A stretch of DNA of 64,000 bases from Bacteroidota bacterium (GTDB lineage: Bacteria > Bacteroidota > Bacteroidia > Chitinophagales > LD1): assembly GCA_947479455.1 (NCBI GenBank), contig CANJZE010000001.1, forward strand, positions 173,106 through 237,105, in the 5' to 3' direction. The notes under the pieces were generated by a model. It ran no database searches. It was not told the DNA's origin and saw nothing but the letters and a program-made list of their open reading frames with translations. Shown here piece by piece: positions 34,499 through 43,171 of the stretch (the first letter of the stretch is position 1; every line of letters starts with the position of its first letter). The translations under genes were made by a program, and so were the position numbers.

Positions 34499-35029
34499 TT
34501 ATTGCTTCAGTTTTGAAAAAAAATCCCAAACCACCACTCCTACACTCACCGCAATGTTAAGCGAATGCTTCATACCGTATTGAGGAATTTCAATTACTAA
34601 GTCCGAAAAATTCACAACTTCCTGGCTTACTCCTTCTACTTCATTGCCAAAAACCACTGCATACTTCACTCCTGCTTCAGCAACAAATTCGTTTAGCATA
34701 GTTGCGCGCTCTGCCTGTTCAATGGAAATAATTTTGTAACCATTTGCCTTCAATTCATAAACTGCATCAAGCGTTGAAGGAAAATGCTTCCAAGCCACCG
34801 TTTCAGTAGAGCCCAATGCGGTTTTATGAATATCGCGATGTGGCGGTGTGCCAGTAATGCCGCACAAACAAATTGCTTCAATCAAAAATGCATCTGCGGT
34901 TCTAAAAACTGAACCTACATTCAAATGACTGCGCACATTATCTAACACAATCATTACCGGAGTTTTCATTTGCCCCTTAAATTCCTCTTTCGATAATCGC
35001 TGCAATTCTTCATTCAATAATTTTCGCAT
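34499..35029 (-). CDS. SpoU/TrmH-family RNA 2'-O-methyltransferase
   Basis: 176 residues. SPOUT motifs: DNVRSHLNVGSVFRTADAF near 29-47, VFGNEVEGVSQEVVNFSDLVIEIPQYGMKHSLNIAVSVGVVVWDF near 125-170. It methylates the 2'-OH of a tRNA or rRNA ribose; the position (for example Gm18) is not shown by the sequence. The usual N-terminal RNA-binding extension of TrmH is missing, as in many Bacteroidota members. Confidence 0.9.
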   Translation of the reverse strand: MRKLLNEELQRLSKEEFKGQMKTPVMIVLDNVRSHLNVGSVFRTADAFLIEAICLCGITGTPPHRDIHKTALGSTETVAWKHFPSTLDAVYELKANGYKIISIEQAERATMLNEFVAEAGVKYAVVFGNEVEGVSQEVVNFSDLVIEIPQYGMKHSLNIAVSVGVVVWDFFSKLKQ

Positions 35030-35202
35030 TACTCGTTCTGTTTAAAAATTTCGGTTCGCAAAGTAAGCACAGTTCTTATTTTCACACCAATAGTTTTTTG
35101 GAATACGAACGATACACTTGTATTTCAACATAAACACATTAACACGTAAACACCTTAACACATTTGTAAGTGGCAGTTCACCGAAGTATGATTAAAAGTG
35201 CC

Positions 35203-37806
35203 ATGAGCGAAACCGAAACTCCGCTCATGAAGCAATACAATGCTTTTAAGGCAAAGTATCCCGATGCTATTTTGCTTTTTCGTGTGGGCGATTTTTACGA
35301 AACATTTTCAGATGATGCGAAGAAGGCTTCTGCAACTCTTGGAATTACCTTGACGAAAAGAAGCAATGGCAAAGCCAGCGAAGTTGAGTTAGCCGGATTT
35401 CCGTATCACGCGCTGGATACGTACTTGCCTAAATTAGTTCGTGCAGGACACCGTGTAGCAGTTTGCGACCAAATTGAAGATCCGAAGTTTGCGAAAGGTA
35501 TTGTAAAGCGTGGAGTAACTGAGATGGTTACACCCGGTGTTGCGCTTAAAGACAATATTCTGAGCACGCGAAGCAATAATTTTCTTGCATCAATTTACTT
35601 TGAGAAAGATTATTACGGCATTTCTTTTCTTGATATTTCAACTGGAGAATTTTTTATTGGTGAAGGAAATTTTTCGTACATCGAGAAGATGATTCAAACA
35701 CTTTCGCCAAGCGAAGTGTTGTATCCAAAATCGAAACAGAAAGATTTTTTACAGCAGTTTGGAAGTAAACTCTACGCTTACAAACTTGACGACTGGATTT
35801 ATAGTTACGATAATGCGATTGATATTTTATTGAAACTTTTCGAAACCAATTCATTGAAAGGTTTTGGAATTGAAGAGGAAAGATTCAGTGTAATTGCAGC
35901 AGGTGCTGCTATTCAATATCTACGCGATACAGAGCACAACAATCTCGCGCACATCAGCAAGGTGACCAAACTAACCGATGAAAAAAATGTTTGGCTCGAC
36001 CGTTTCACCATTCGAAATCTGGAATTGATTTATTCGCCACATCAGGGCGGAAAAACTTTATTGGATGTGTTGGACAATACCACTTCTCCTATGGGAGCGC
36101 GAATGCTCAAGCGTTGGACGGTGATGCCGCTACTCGATATTCAGAAAATAAACGAGCGGTTAAATGCGGTTGAATATTTTGTAAATCATACTGTAGAGTC
36201 GGAAGAATTAAAAAAGTTGATTCGCACTATAGGTGATTTGGAAAGATTGATTTCGAAAGTATCCTTGGAGCGAGCTAATCCGCGCGAAATGGTTCAACTG
36301 AAACGCGCGTTGAATTCCATTCCTTCGCTAAAACAAATTCTTTCTGCATCAAAAAATATTACGCTTCAAAAAGTAAGCGAACAATTAAATCCTTCGCAAA
36401 CACTGGCAGATAAAATTGAAAAAGAAGTTTGGGAAGAAGCTGGACCGTTAATTTCGAAAGGGAATTTTATTCGGAGCGATGTAAATGTTAAATTGGATGA
36501 TTTACGGGCAGTAAAAAATTCAGGGAAGGAATACATCACGGGCATTCAGCAAAAGGAAATTGTAAGGACAGGTATTAACTCACTTAAAGTAGGTTTCAAC
36601 TCTGTATTTGGTTATTTTTTAGAAGTAACCAATTCGCATAAAAGCAAAGTCCCCAGTGATTGGATTCGCAAACAAACACTCACTGGTGCCGAACGATACA
36701 TTACCGAAGAGTTGAAAGAATATGAGGCAAAAGTTCTTGGAGCAGAGGAAAAAATTCAAACACTTGAAGAGAAAATTTTTGCCGAGCTGATTCAGTTCTC
36801 AAAAGATTATGTGCAAACCATTCAACAAAATGCTTCGCTCATTGCAGGCATTGATTGCTTTCTTTCATTGGCAGAAACAGCGGCTAAAAACAATTATGTA
36901 AAACCTGAGTTGAACGAGTCATTCGCTATCGAAATAAAAGAAGGAAGACATCCGGTTATTGAAATGCAAATGGATGCAAGTGAAAAATATATTGCCAACA
37001 ATGTTTTTCTCGATAATGAAACTCAACAGATTCTCATCATAACAGGTCCGAACATGAGTGGTAAATCTGCTTTGCTTCGTCAAACTGCTTTAATAGTTCT
37101 TCTTGCGCAAATAGGTAGTTACGTTCCTGCTGCTTCTGCAAAAATTGGTTTGGTAGATAAAATATTTACGCGCGTTGGTGCGAGTGATAACTTAAGTGCA
37201 GGTGAATCTACCTTCATGGTAGAGATGAATGAAACAGCGAGTATCATGAACAATCTTTCCTCGCGCAGTTTGATTTTGCTCGATGAAATAGGAAGAGGAA
37301 CTTCTACTTACGATGGTATTTCGATTGCCTGGAGTTTGGCAGAATATTTACACAACAATCTTACTTCAAAACCAAGAACACTTTTCGCCACGCATTATCA
37401 CGAGCTAAATGAACTGGCAGAAAAATATAACCGCATCAAGAATTTTCATGTAGCCATAAAAGAAACAAGCAACAAAGTTATTTTCCTCCGCAAACTTGTG
37501 GAAGGCGGTACTGAGCACAGTTTCGGAATTCATGTAGCTAAAATGGCGGGAATGCCCAAAGCAATTATTGAACGTGCAAACGAAATGCTGCATGAATTAG
37601 AAAGCCAGCGCCAACAGCATGATGATATAAAGAAGACCGTGAAGAAACTTCCTGCTCAAAATTTTCAACTCAGCATTTTCGACATGAGCGACCCTAAAAT
37701 GAAACGTTTAGCAGAGGAAATTGAAAATATAGAGATAAATGCCATGACTCCCGTAGAAGCTATCATGAAATTGCATGAACTTAAAAAGCTCTTGGAGAAA
37801 GAATAA
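35203..37806 (+). CDS. mutS: DNA mismatch repair protein MutS
   Basis: 867 residues from the ATG at 35203 (MSETETPLMKQ). An in-frame GTG at 35170 and ATG at 35188 are upstream, but the family starts near PLMKQY. Mismatch-binding Phe-x-Glu is FYE in VGDFYETF near 28-35. Walker A is GPNMSGKS, with DEIGRGTSTYDG Walker B/dimer motif. The C-terminal region includes QLSIF, a beta-clamp-binding pentapeptide near residue 824. It recognises base mismatches and recruits MutL. Confidence 0.96.
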   Translation: MSETETPLMKQYNAFKAKYPDAILLFRVGDFYETFSDDAKKASATLGITLTKRSNGKASEVELAGFPYHALDTYLPKLVRAGHRVAVCDQIEDPKFAKGIVKRGVTEMVTPGVALKDNILSTRSNNFLASIYFEKDYYGISFLDISTGEFFIGEGNFSYIEKMIQTLSPSEVLYPKSKQKDFLQQFGSKLYAYKLDDWIYSYDNAIDILLKLFETNSLKGFGIEEERFSVIAAGAAIQYLRDTEHNNLAHISKVTKLTDEKNVWLDRFTIRNLELIYSPHQGGKTLLDVLDNTTSPMGARMLKRWTVMPLLDIQKINERLNAVEYFVNHTVESEELKKLIRTIGDLERLISKVSLERANPREMVQLKRALNSIPSLKQILSASKNITLQKVSEQLNPSQTLADKIEKEVWEEAGPLISKGNFIRSDVNVKLDDLRAVKNSGKEYITGIQQKEIVRTGINSLKVGFNSVFGYFLEVTNSHKSKVPSDWIRKQTLTGAERYITEELKEYEAKVLGAEEKIQTLEEKIFAELIQFSKDYVQTIQQNASLIAGIDCFLSLAETAAKNNYVKPELNESFAIEIKEGRHPVIEMQMDASEKYIANNVFLDNETQQILIITGPNMSGKSALLRQTALIVLLAQIGSYVPAASAKIGLVDKIFTRVGASDNLSAGESTFMVEMNETASIMNNLSSRSLILLDEIGRGTSTYDGISIAWSLAEYLHNNLTSKPRTLFATHYHELNELAEKYNRIKNFHVAIKETSNKVIFLRKLVEGGTEHSFGIHVAKMAGMPKAIIERANEMLHELESQRQQHDDIKKTVKKLPAQNFQLSIFDMSDPKMKRLAEEIENIEINAMTPVEAIMKLHELKKLLEKE

Positions 37807-37817
37807 TTCACAAACGG

Positions 37818-37848
37818 TTTTGAGAATTTAGTGCCGTTTCTATATTTG
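37818..37848 (+). promoter_or_regulatory. Promoter of the tRNA-Gly/tRNA-Leu region
   Basis: TTTTG (37818-37822) and TATATTTG (37841-37848) are 18 bp apart, matching the Bacteroidota consensus. TATATTTGCAGTCC parallels TACATTTGCGCTCC at the tRNA-Val promoter. The degenerate tRNA-Gly copy starts 38 bp downstream. Confidence 0.75.
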
Positions 37849-37886
37849 CAGTCCTCAAAAGAAAAAACGTTCTTTTTTGACAGTAT

Positions 37887-37979
37887 GCGGGACTTGCGGC
37901 TCAGAATGATAACCGCCACCTTGCAGACATCTTTTAAATATTTTTCTTCGAAAAAATATTTCGTTCTTTTTGACATTAT
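37887..37979 (+). pseudogene. Degenerate truncated tRNA-Gly copy
   Basis: Begins with gcggga and keeps gctcag and the ccaccttgc of the anticodon arm in altered spacing, then loses the T arm and 3' acceptor. It is preceded by gttcttttttgacagtat, nearly the same as the gttctttttgacattat before the intact tRNA-Gly at 37980, giving a 93 bp period. This is the same layout as at the tRNA-Val and tRNA-Leu arrays but more decayed. Confidence 0.75.
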
Positions 37980-38052
37980 GCGGGAGTAGCTCAGTTGGTA
38001 GAGCGCCACCTTGCCAAGGTGGAGGTCGCGGGTTCGAGCCTCGTCTCCCGCT
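37980..38052 (+). tRNA. tRNA-Gly (GCC)
   Basis: A complete 73-nt cloverleaf. Acceptor GCGGGAG pairs with CTCCCGC, discriminator T. The anticodon arm is CCACC-TTGCCAA-GGTGG with anticodon GCC (reads GGC/GGT). The T arm contains GGTTCGAGCC. No CCA encoded. Confidence 0.97.
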
Positions 38053-38129
38053 CTATAAAGAGCAGCAGTAGGCAGCAGCAGTCAGCAGTTTTACTGCATC
38101 AGTTGTTGCCTATTGTCTTTTTAGAAGTT

Positions 38130-38399
38130 GCCGTGGTGGTGGAACTGGTAGACACGTCCCGACCTTTAAGTCGGGATGATACTTAAACACTGTGCGGATT
38201 TAATTTTTGTTCTTTTTTTGCCGTGGTGGTGGAATTGGTGGACACGTCCCGACCTTTAAGTCGGGATGATACTTAAACACTGTGCGGATTTAATTTTTGT
38301 TCTTTTTTTGCCGTGGTGGTGGAATTGGTAGACACGTCCCGACCTTTAAGTCGGGATGATACTTAAACACTGTGCGGATTTAATTTTTGTTCTTTTTTT
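38130..38399 (+). repeat. Three tandem truncated tRNA-Leu copies with altered anticodon arm
   Basis: Three units start at 38130, 38220 and 38310, each exactly 90 bp; the intact tRNA is the fourth at 38400. Each keeps the gccgtggtggtgga acceptor strand and D arm. The anticodon arm becomes TCCCGAC-ctttaa-GTCGGGA, a perfect 7-bp stem, in place of the caggA stem. A variable-arm sequence follows (tgatacttaaacactgtgcgg), then the T arm and 3' half are replaced by atttaatttttgttcttttttt. Units differ at only two D-arm positions. The T-rich end could terminate each unit. Confidence 0.9.
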
Positions 38400-38485
38400 G
38401 CCGTGGTGGTGGAATTGGTAGACACGCAGGACTTAAAATCCTGTGATACTTAAATATCGTGCGGGTTCGATTCCCGCCCGCGGTA
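38400..38485 (+). tRNA. tRNA-Leu (TAA)
   Basis: A complete class II tRNA of 86 nt with long variable arm. Acceptor GCCGTGG pairs with CCGCGGT including wobble pairs, discriminator A. The anticodon arm is CAGGA-CTTAAAA-TCCTG with anticodon TAA (reads TTA). The T arm is GCGGG-TTCGATT-CCCGC. Last of four tandem units. Confidence 0.97.
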
Positions 38486-38494
38486 CAAGACAAG

Positions 38495-38527
38495 AAAGGT
38501 TTCAAGCAATTGGAACCTTTTTTATTT
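38495..38527 (+). terminator. Rho-independent terminator after tRNA-Leu
   Basis: aaaggtttcaa and ttggaaccttt form a hairpin with one G-T wobble and a gcaa loop, followed by a T tract. It begins 9 bp after the tRNA. Confidence 0.85.
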
Positions 38528-38656
38528 AAGCAGGATTAGATAAGCACTATACCACTGTGAAAGAACATTAAGCCAACACTTTTACCAAGCCAAACTGTGG
38601 TTAACCCTTTAGTTTGCTCCTTTATTTATTTTTAGACATCAGTTAATTCAAATTAG

Positions 38657-40615
38657 ATGCTCGAAAAATATTTCAGAACACTTAGCTTCTTCGGTTTAGT
38701 TTATTTTTTCATTGGCAGTACAAAGGTAAGTTGCCAGGATAATTTTTCCATATCAAACATTAAGATTGAACGTCAAAAAATTAAATCCATAAACAAGTAT
38801 GCTTCTGTCAAATTCTTTGTGAACAATCAAAAACAGGAAATCGAATCGTGTATATTGAAGAGTGATTCGAGCATTGCCTCTTCCTGTGATTTAAACAAAG
38901 GTCAACCATCAATACTTGCTTCGTTCAAAACAGCAGGCAAACATTATTTTGGTTTTGGTGAACAGTTTTCACATCTGGATTTTAAAAACAAAAAGCCCTA
39001 TATTTTCACAGAAGAACAGGGAATTGGCCGGGGCGATAAACCGCTGAGTAAGTTCACCAGGCTATTCGGTGTATGTGGTGATGAATTCAGTTCTTATGCT
39101 CCAATGAATTTTTTCTTTACAGACAGAAACGAAGCTTTCATTTTTACCGGAAGTCCATACATCAGATATGATTTCACAAAACCTAATTCTTTTTCAGTTG
39201 AAAGTTGGAGTAAGGAGTTGAAAATAAAATATATCAACGCTGCTAATCCTAAAGAGATTCTTTATAAGACCACCGAACTAACCGGAAGAATGCCAATGCT
39301 ACCCGATTGGGCATTTGGTACGTGGCTCGGCTTACAAGGAGGAGAAAAGAAGGTTGAAGAAATTATTAACCAGGCACTACTACAGAATAATCCTGTGAGC
39401 GCAGTATGGATTCAGGATTGGGTGGGAAGAAGAAAAACCCGTTTCGGTTCGCAGCTTTGGTGGACATGGACAGCAGATACTATTGCGTATCCAAATTTTC
39501 CTGAGTTCTGCAAACGAATGCGTAAACAAAACATTCGGGTTCTTGGTTACATCAATTCTTTCATTGCAAGCGAAGGAAAACTTTTTGAGGAGGCTAAATC
39601 AAAGGGCTATTTGGTGAGAAATAAAAAAGGGGAAGATTATGAAATTAAGACAGCTGGATTTCCCGCCTTCTTAATTGACCTTACAAATCCAAATGCATTT
39701 CAGTGGTTGAAAAATGTTATCCATCACAATTTGATAGATCAAGGCTTAAGCGGTTGGATGGCTGATTACGGAGAGTGGCTTCCTTTGGATGCGAAACTAT
39801 ATTCAGGTATAAATGCATTAGATTACCATAACCAATACGCTGTTGATTGGGCTAAGCTAAATAGGGAAGCAATTCATGAAGCCGGCAGAGATAGTGATAT
39901 CGTTTTCTTTACCCGAAGTGGAGCGCTAGGCTCAGCTAAATATTCAACCCTCTTCTGGTCAGGAGATCAACTGGTTGATTGGGGAGAGAATGATGGTTTA
40001 CCTTCTGCAATTTGCGCCTTGATTACTTCAGGCTTATCCGGAATTACACTAAACCACTCCGATATTGGCGGCTATACTACTGTAGATAATATTTTTCTGA
40101 AAGTAAAAAGAGACGAAGAGTTATTAAAGCGTTGGATTGAATTTGCCACGTTCACACCCGTGTTTAGAACGCACGAAGGATTAATTCCTGAAAGCAATAT
40201 TCAGATATACTCAAATGATTCTATCATGAAATTTTTTTCAAGATTTGGGAAAATACATTTTGCATTAAAAGATTATTTCAAAGAGCTAAACAAAGAAGCA
40301 ACAGAAAAAGGTATTCCCATTGTTAGAGCTTTGCTGCTTGAATTTCCGGACGATACGATAACCTATCCCATTAAAGATGAATTTTTATTGGGGGAAGATT
40401 TGCTGGTAGCACCGGTTGTTATAAAGGGAGCTAAATCGCGCGAAGTTTATTTTCCTGCAGGTGAATGGGTAAATGTTTGGACTAATGAAACTATTCAAGG
40501 AAAGAGAACAAAATCTATAAATTCAGAAATCGGTTTCCCATCTGTATTCATCAAAAAGAACGGGAGATGGTATGATCAATTAATAAATATTTTCAGAAAA
40601 TTCAGTTCTACCTAA
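38657..40615 (+). CDS. Glycoside hydrolase family 31 alpha-glycosidase (SQase-like subgroup)
   Basis: 652 residues with a possible signal peptide (about 1-25, FIGSTKVSC might be a lipobox). GH31 barrel motifs: IQDWVGRRKTRFG near 252-264, nucleophile Asp 370 in WMADYGEWLP, and acid/base Asp 437 in FWSGDQLVDW. The sequence shape follows the YihQ/sulfoquinovosidase-like subgroup (QDW and MADYGEW). However, the Arg that binds the sulfonate in E. coli YihQ (position 301) aligns with Gln 266 here, so a substrate other than sulfoquinovose is likely. No sugar transporter or sulfoglycolysis genes adjoin it. Confidence 0.87.
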   Translation: MLEKYFRTLSFFGLVYFFIGSTKVSCQDNFSISNIKIERQKIKSINKYASVKFFVNNQKQEIESCILKSDSSIASSCDLNKGQPSILASFKTAGKHYFGFGEQFSHLDFKNKKPYIFTEEQGIGRGDKPLSKFTRLFGVCGDEFSSYAPMNFFFTDRNEAFIFTGSPYIRYDFTKPNSFSVESWSKELKIKYINAANPKEILYKTTELTGRMPMLPDWAFGTWLGLQGGEKKVEEIINQALLQNNPVSAVWIQDWVGRRKTRFGSQLWWTWTADTIAYPNFPEFCKRMRKQNIRVLGYINSFIASEGKLFEEAKSKGYLVRNKKGEDYEIKTAGFPAFLIDLTNPNAFQWLKNVIHHNLIDQGLSGWMADYGEWLPLDAKLYSGINALDYHNQYAVDWAKLNREAIHEAGRDSDIVFFTRSGALGSAKYSTLFWSGDQLVDWGENDGLPSAICALITSGLSGITLNHSDIGGYTTVDNIFLKVKRDEELLKRWIEFATFTPVFRTHEGLIPESNIQIYSNDSIMKFFSRFGKIHFALKDYFKELNKEATEKGIPIVRALLLEFPDDTITYPIKDEFLLGEDLLVAPVVIKGAKSREVYFPAGEWVNVWTNETIQGKRTKSINSEIGFPSVFIKKNGRWYDQLINIFRKFSST

Positions 40616-40653
40616 GTTTGAAAAGTAATTGTTTAGAACAAGAACTAAGTCAC

Positions 40654-41541
40654 TTAACCTTTCGGTAAACTTTTTATAGCCTTATGAATTTTGTTTTTCA
40701 ATTCCTTAGAAACCGGAACTAAAGGCAAACGAACGTGGCTTTCGCAAACATTAAGAATTTCAAGCGCGCACTTTACACCAGCCGGATTTCCCTCAGCAAA
40801 AAGCATATCGGTGATGTCGTTGAGAAGATAATGAAGTCGTCTGCCTTCGGGCACATCATTGATTAAACTCATTCGAACCATTTCTGTAAATATTTTTGGA
40901 AACGCCTGACCAGCTACGCTAATCACTCCATCAAAGCCATAAGCAATTAAACCCAGCGTAATATTATCGTCACCCGAGATTACCAGAAAGTTTTTCGGTT
41001 TATTCTTCACGATCTGCATGCACTGGTTAAAATCGCCAGATGCTTCTTTAATACCGATAATATTTTTCAGTTCTGCCAAACGCAAAGTGGTTTCGGCTTT
41101 CATGTTTGATGCTGTTCTTCCAGGCACATTGTAAAGTATCACCGGTTTTGAAGAAGCTGCAGCCACTGCCTTGTAATGCTGATAAATTCCTTCCTGCGTT
41201 GGTTTATTATACGATGGCGAAACCGATAACACGGCATCTACTCCATTCATATTTGCGGTTTTCAACTCGCTTATGATTTCAGCCGTATTGTTTCCGCCAA
41301 AACCAGCTACCACGGGTACACGACCTTTGTTCTTCTCAACAGTATAACGCAATACTTCTGTTTTTTCTTCTTTGCTAAGCGTTACACTTTCACCTGTAGT
41401 GCCCAGCGAAACGAGATACTCCACACCACCGTTTATGCAATGGTCAATTAGTTTGCCTAAACCTTTGTAGTCAACTTTTCCTTTTTTAGTAAAAGGAGTT
41501 ACCAGTGCCACTCCTGTTCCGCGAAGCTTAGTTTGAATCAT
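40654..41541 (-). CDS. dapA: 4-hydroxy-tetrahydrodipicolinate synthase
   Basis: Condenses pyruvate with aspartate semialdehyde, entering lysine/diaminopimelate synthesis. 295 residues. Pyruvate-binding region GTTGESVTLSKEEK near 48-60, catalytic Tyr 137 in LYNVPGRT, and Schiff-base Lys 165 in IGIKEASGD. The barrel is complete. It overlaps the downstream-strand neighbour at 41528-42070 by 14 bp, so the two are probably co-transcribed. Aspartokinase, the first step of the same pathway, is 13 kb away. Confidence 0.96.
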   Translation of the reverse strand: MIQTKLRGTGVALVTPFTKKGKVDYKGLGKLIDHCINGGVEYLVSLGTTGESVTLSKEEKTEVLRYTVEKNKGRVPVVAGFGGNNTAEIISELKTANMNGVDAVLSVSPSYNKPTQEGIYQHYKAVAAASSKPVILYNVPGRTASNMKAETTLRLAELKNIIGIKEASGDFNQCMQIVKNKPKNFLVISGDDNITLGLIAYGFDGVISVAGQAFPKIFTEMVRMSLINDVPEGRRLHYLLNDITDMLFAEGNPAGVKCALEILNVCESHVRLPLVPVSKELKNKIHKAIKSLPKG

Positions 41542-42070
41542 ATTTTATTTCGTTTAAAAAATGGGTTGTTTGATTTAAGAAGTATTGCAAATCGTTTTTG
41601 CCGCCTGTGTTAATCATCATTTCGTAATAGTCGGTTTTCTTTTCATCAAAATGACCTATGCGCCATTTGGCAGCAGAAACACGAGCTACATATTCTAATG
41701 GAAAGTTTTGTTCCAAGAAACAAGCAAGGAACAAATCAAAATTCTTAGCAGCAAATTTTTCTACGCGCTCATCAGTAGGTGTTAGATTCCAGCTGATATT
41801 GTTGGTGTTAAACACTTCAATATCGGCTTTGTGGTCAATCTTTTTATCGTTGATAAAAGCCAAAATCTCTACAGTTTTTCCATTGTTACGTAAATGCTCT
41901 GCAAACTTGGTTATTATAATATCGTTATCAGGATTTGTGCTATCGTAAACAATACCTATGGTTCTGGCATCGTGCAAATTAATGAGGTGGCGTTTAGTAT
42001 TCGTTGCACTTAGTTTAGCCTCAATATTTTTTTGGTAGAAATAATTCCGTATGTCGTCCCACAATTTCAT
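41528..42070 (-). CDS. DUF6913-type conserved protein
   Basis: 180 residues, soluble. The segments HLINLHDARTIGIVYDSTN near 28-46, DLFLACFLEQNFPLEYVARVSAAKWRIG near 111-138, and YYEMMINTGGKNDLQYFLNQ match what I know of a Bacteroidota family often adjacent to dapA. The function is unknown. Its 14 bp overlap with dapA suggests translational coupling and a link with the wall or lysine pathway, which is inference. Confidence 0.8.
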   Translation of the reverse strand: MKLWDDIRNYFYQKNIEAKLSATNTKRHLINLHDARTIGIVYDSTNPDNDIIITKFAEHLRNNGKTVEILAFINDKKIDHKADIEVFNTNNISWNLTPTDERVEKFAAKNFDLFLACFLEQNFPLEYVARVSAAKWRIGHFDEKKTDYYEMMINTGGKNDLQYFLNQTTHFLNEIKYDSN

Positions 42071-42076
42071 CGCGTG

Positions 42077-43039
42077 CTATTTATCATCAATGGTTTCGTA
42101 CACGCCAATGGCCGAATATTTTTGAATGCGTTGTTCAATTCGTTCTTCGGCAGTTTTCGAAGTCAAATCGGTCATGTTTTTAAGAATCACACGCTTTAAT
42201 GTTTTCGCCATTTCTTCGGGATTAGCATGTGCGCCACCCAGCGGTTCTTTTATAATACCATCAATGATTCCGAATTTCAGCAAATCTTGCGGAGTAGGTT
42301 TCAACGCTTCAGCCGCTTTTTCTTTATGCTCCCAACTGCGCCACAAAATAGAGGAGCACGACTCAGGTGAAATAACCGAAAACCAAGTGTTCTCCAGCAT
42401 CAATAATTTGTCGCCCACCCCAATGCCCAACGCACCTCCCGAAGCACCTTCACCAATAACGATGCACAACACAGGAACTTTCAAAGCCGCCATCTGCATC
42501 AGGTTACGCGCAATGGCCTCGCCTTGTCCGCGTGCTTCGGCTTCTTCACCGGGGTAAGCACCCGGTGTATCAATCAAGGTAATTATCGGCTTGTTGAATT
42601 TTTCAGCCAGCTTCATCAATCGCAACGCTTTGCGGTACCCTTCAGGGTTCGGCATTCCGAAATTGCGATACTGCCTTGCTTTTGTATTACTTCCTTTCTG
42701 GTGACCAATGAACATGTAAGTCTTGCCGTCAACATCACCTAGCCCGCCAACAATGGCTTTGTCATCTTTAAAATTTCTATCACCAAAAAGCTCAATGAAT
42801 TTGTTGCAAATGTATTCGATATAAAAAAGTGAATACGGTCTATCGGGATGACGACTTGCCTGAATACGCTGCCAGGTAGTAAGGTTGGAATAAATTTCCT
42901 TTTGCTTATCGCGAACCTGATATTCGAGTTCGGTAACTTTTTGCTGTATAGAAGTTTGACTGCCTTGGTCGTTAGTTTTTACACGCTCCAACTCAGCAAA
43001 AAGTTCTTCAATAGGTTTTTCGAAATCAAGAAAGTTCAT
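42077..43039 (-). CDS. accA: Acetyl-CoA carboxylase carboxyltransferase alpha subunit
   Basis: 320 residues from the ATG at 43039 ([18 protein letters not shown]), the expected family start; the frame runs further to 43117. With AccD it transfers carboxyl from carboxybiotin to acetyl-CoA, giving malonyl-CoA for fatty acids. Carboxyltransferase motifs include [30 protein letters not shown], and [14 protein letters not shown]. Full length. Neighbour dapA/DUF6913 is 7 bp downstream. Confidence 0.96.
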   Translation of the reverse strand: MNFLDFEKPIEELFAELERVKTNDQGSQTSIQQKVTELEYQVRDKQKEIYSNLTTWQRIQASRHPDRPYSLFYIEYICNKFIELFGDRNFKDDKAIVGGLGDVDGKTYMFIGHQKGSNTKARQYRNFGMPNPEGYRKALRLMKLAEKFNKPIITLIDTPGAYPGEEAEARGQGEAIARNLMQMAALKVPVLCIVIGEGASGGALGIGVGDKLLMLENTWFSVISPESCSSILWRSWEHKEKAAEALKPTPQDLLKFGIIDGIIKEPLGGAHANPEEMAKTLKRVILKNMTDLTSKTAEERIEQRIQKYSAIGVYETIDDK

Positions 43040-43094
43040 GGAGCGAATAAACAAAATTATTGGTGGAGGAGAATGCAAATTGAAAGGGAGACTG

Positions 43095-43156
43095 TCAAGC
43101 TGAGCCTGTCGAAGCATCTTCTCCTAAAAACCCTTCGACAAGCTCAGGGTGACAAT
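43095..43156. repeat. Interspersed inverted repeat
   Basis: tgtcaagctgagcctgtcg... and its facing arm (cttcgacaagctcagg...) form a 22-bp imperfect inverted repeat with a loop of about 20 bp. It matches the family at 31050-31070. It lies upstream of accA, between that gene and the 43172 lipoprotein gene. Confidence 0.7.
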
Positions 43157-43171
43157 GCTGCAATAGTCGTG

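Noticed and set aside
37995-38186. 63-codon frame across the tRNA-Gly
   Set aside because: It overlaps the intact tRNA and the first decoy unit; no protein evidence.
38657-40615. Sulfoquinovosidase naming of the GH31 gene
   Set aside because: The sulfonate-binding Arg position is Gln and no sulfoglycolysis gene is present, so only the family is claimed.
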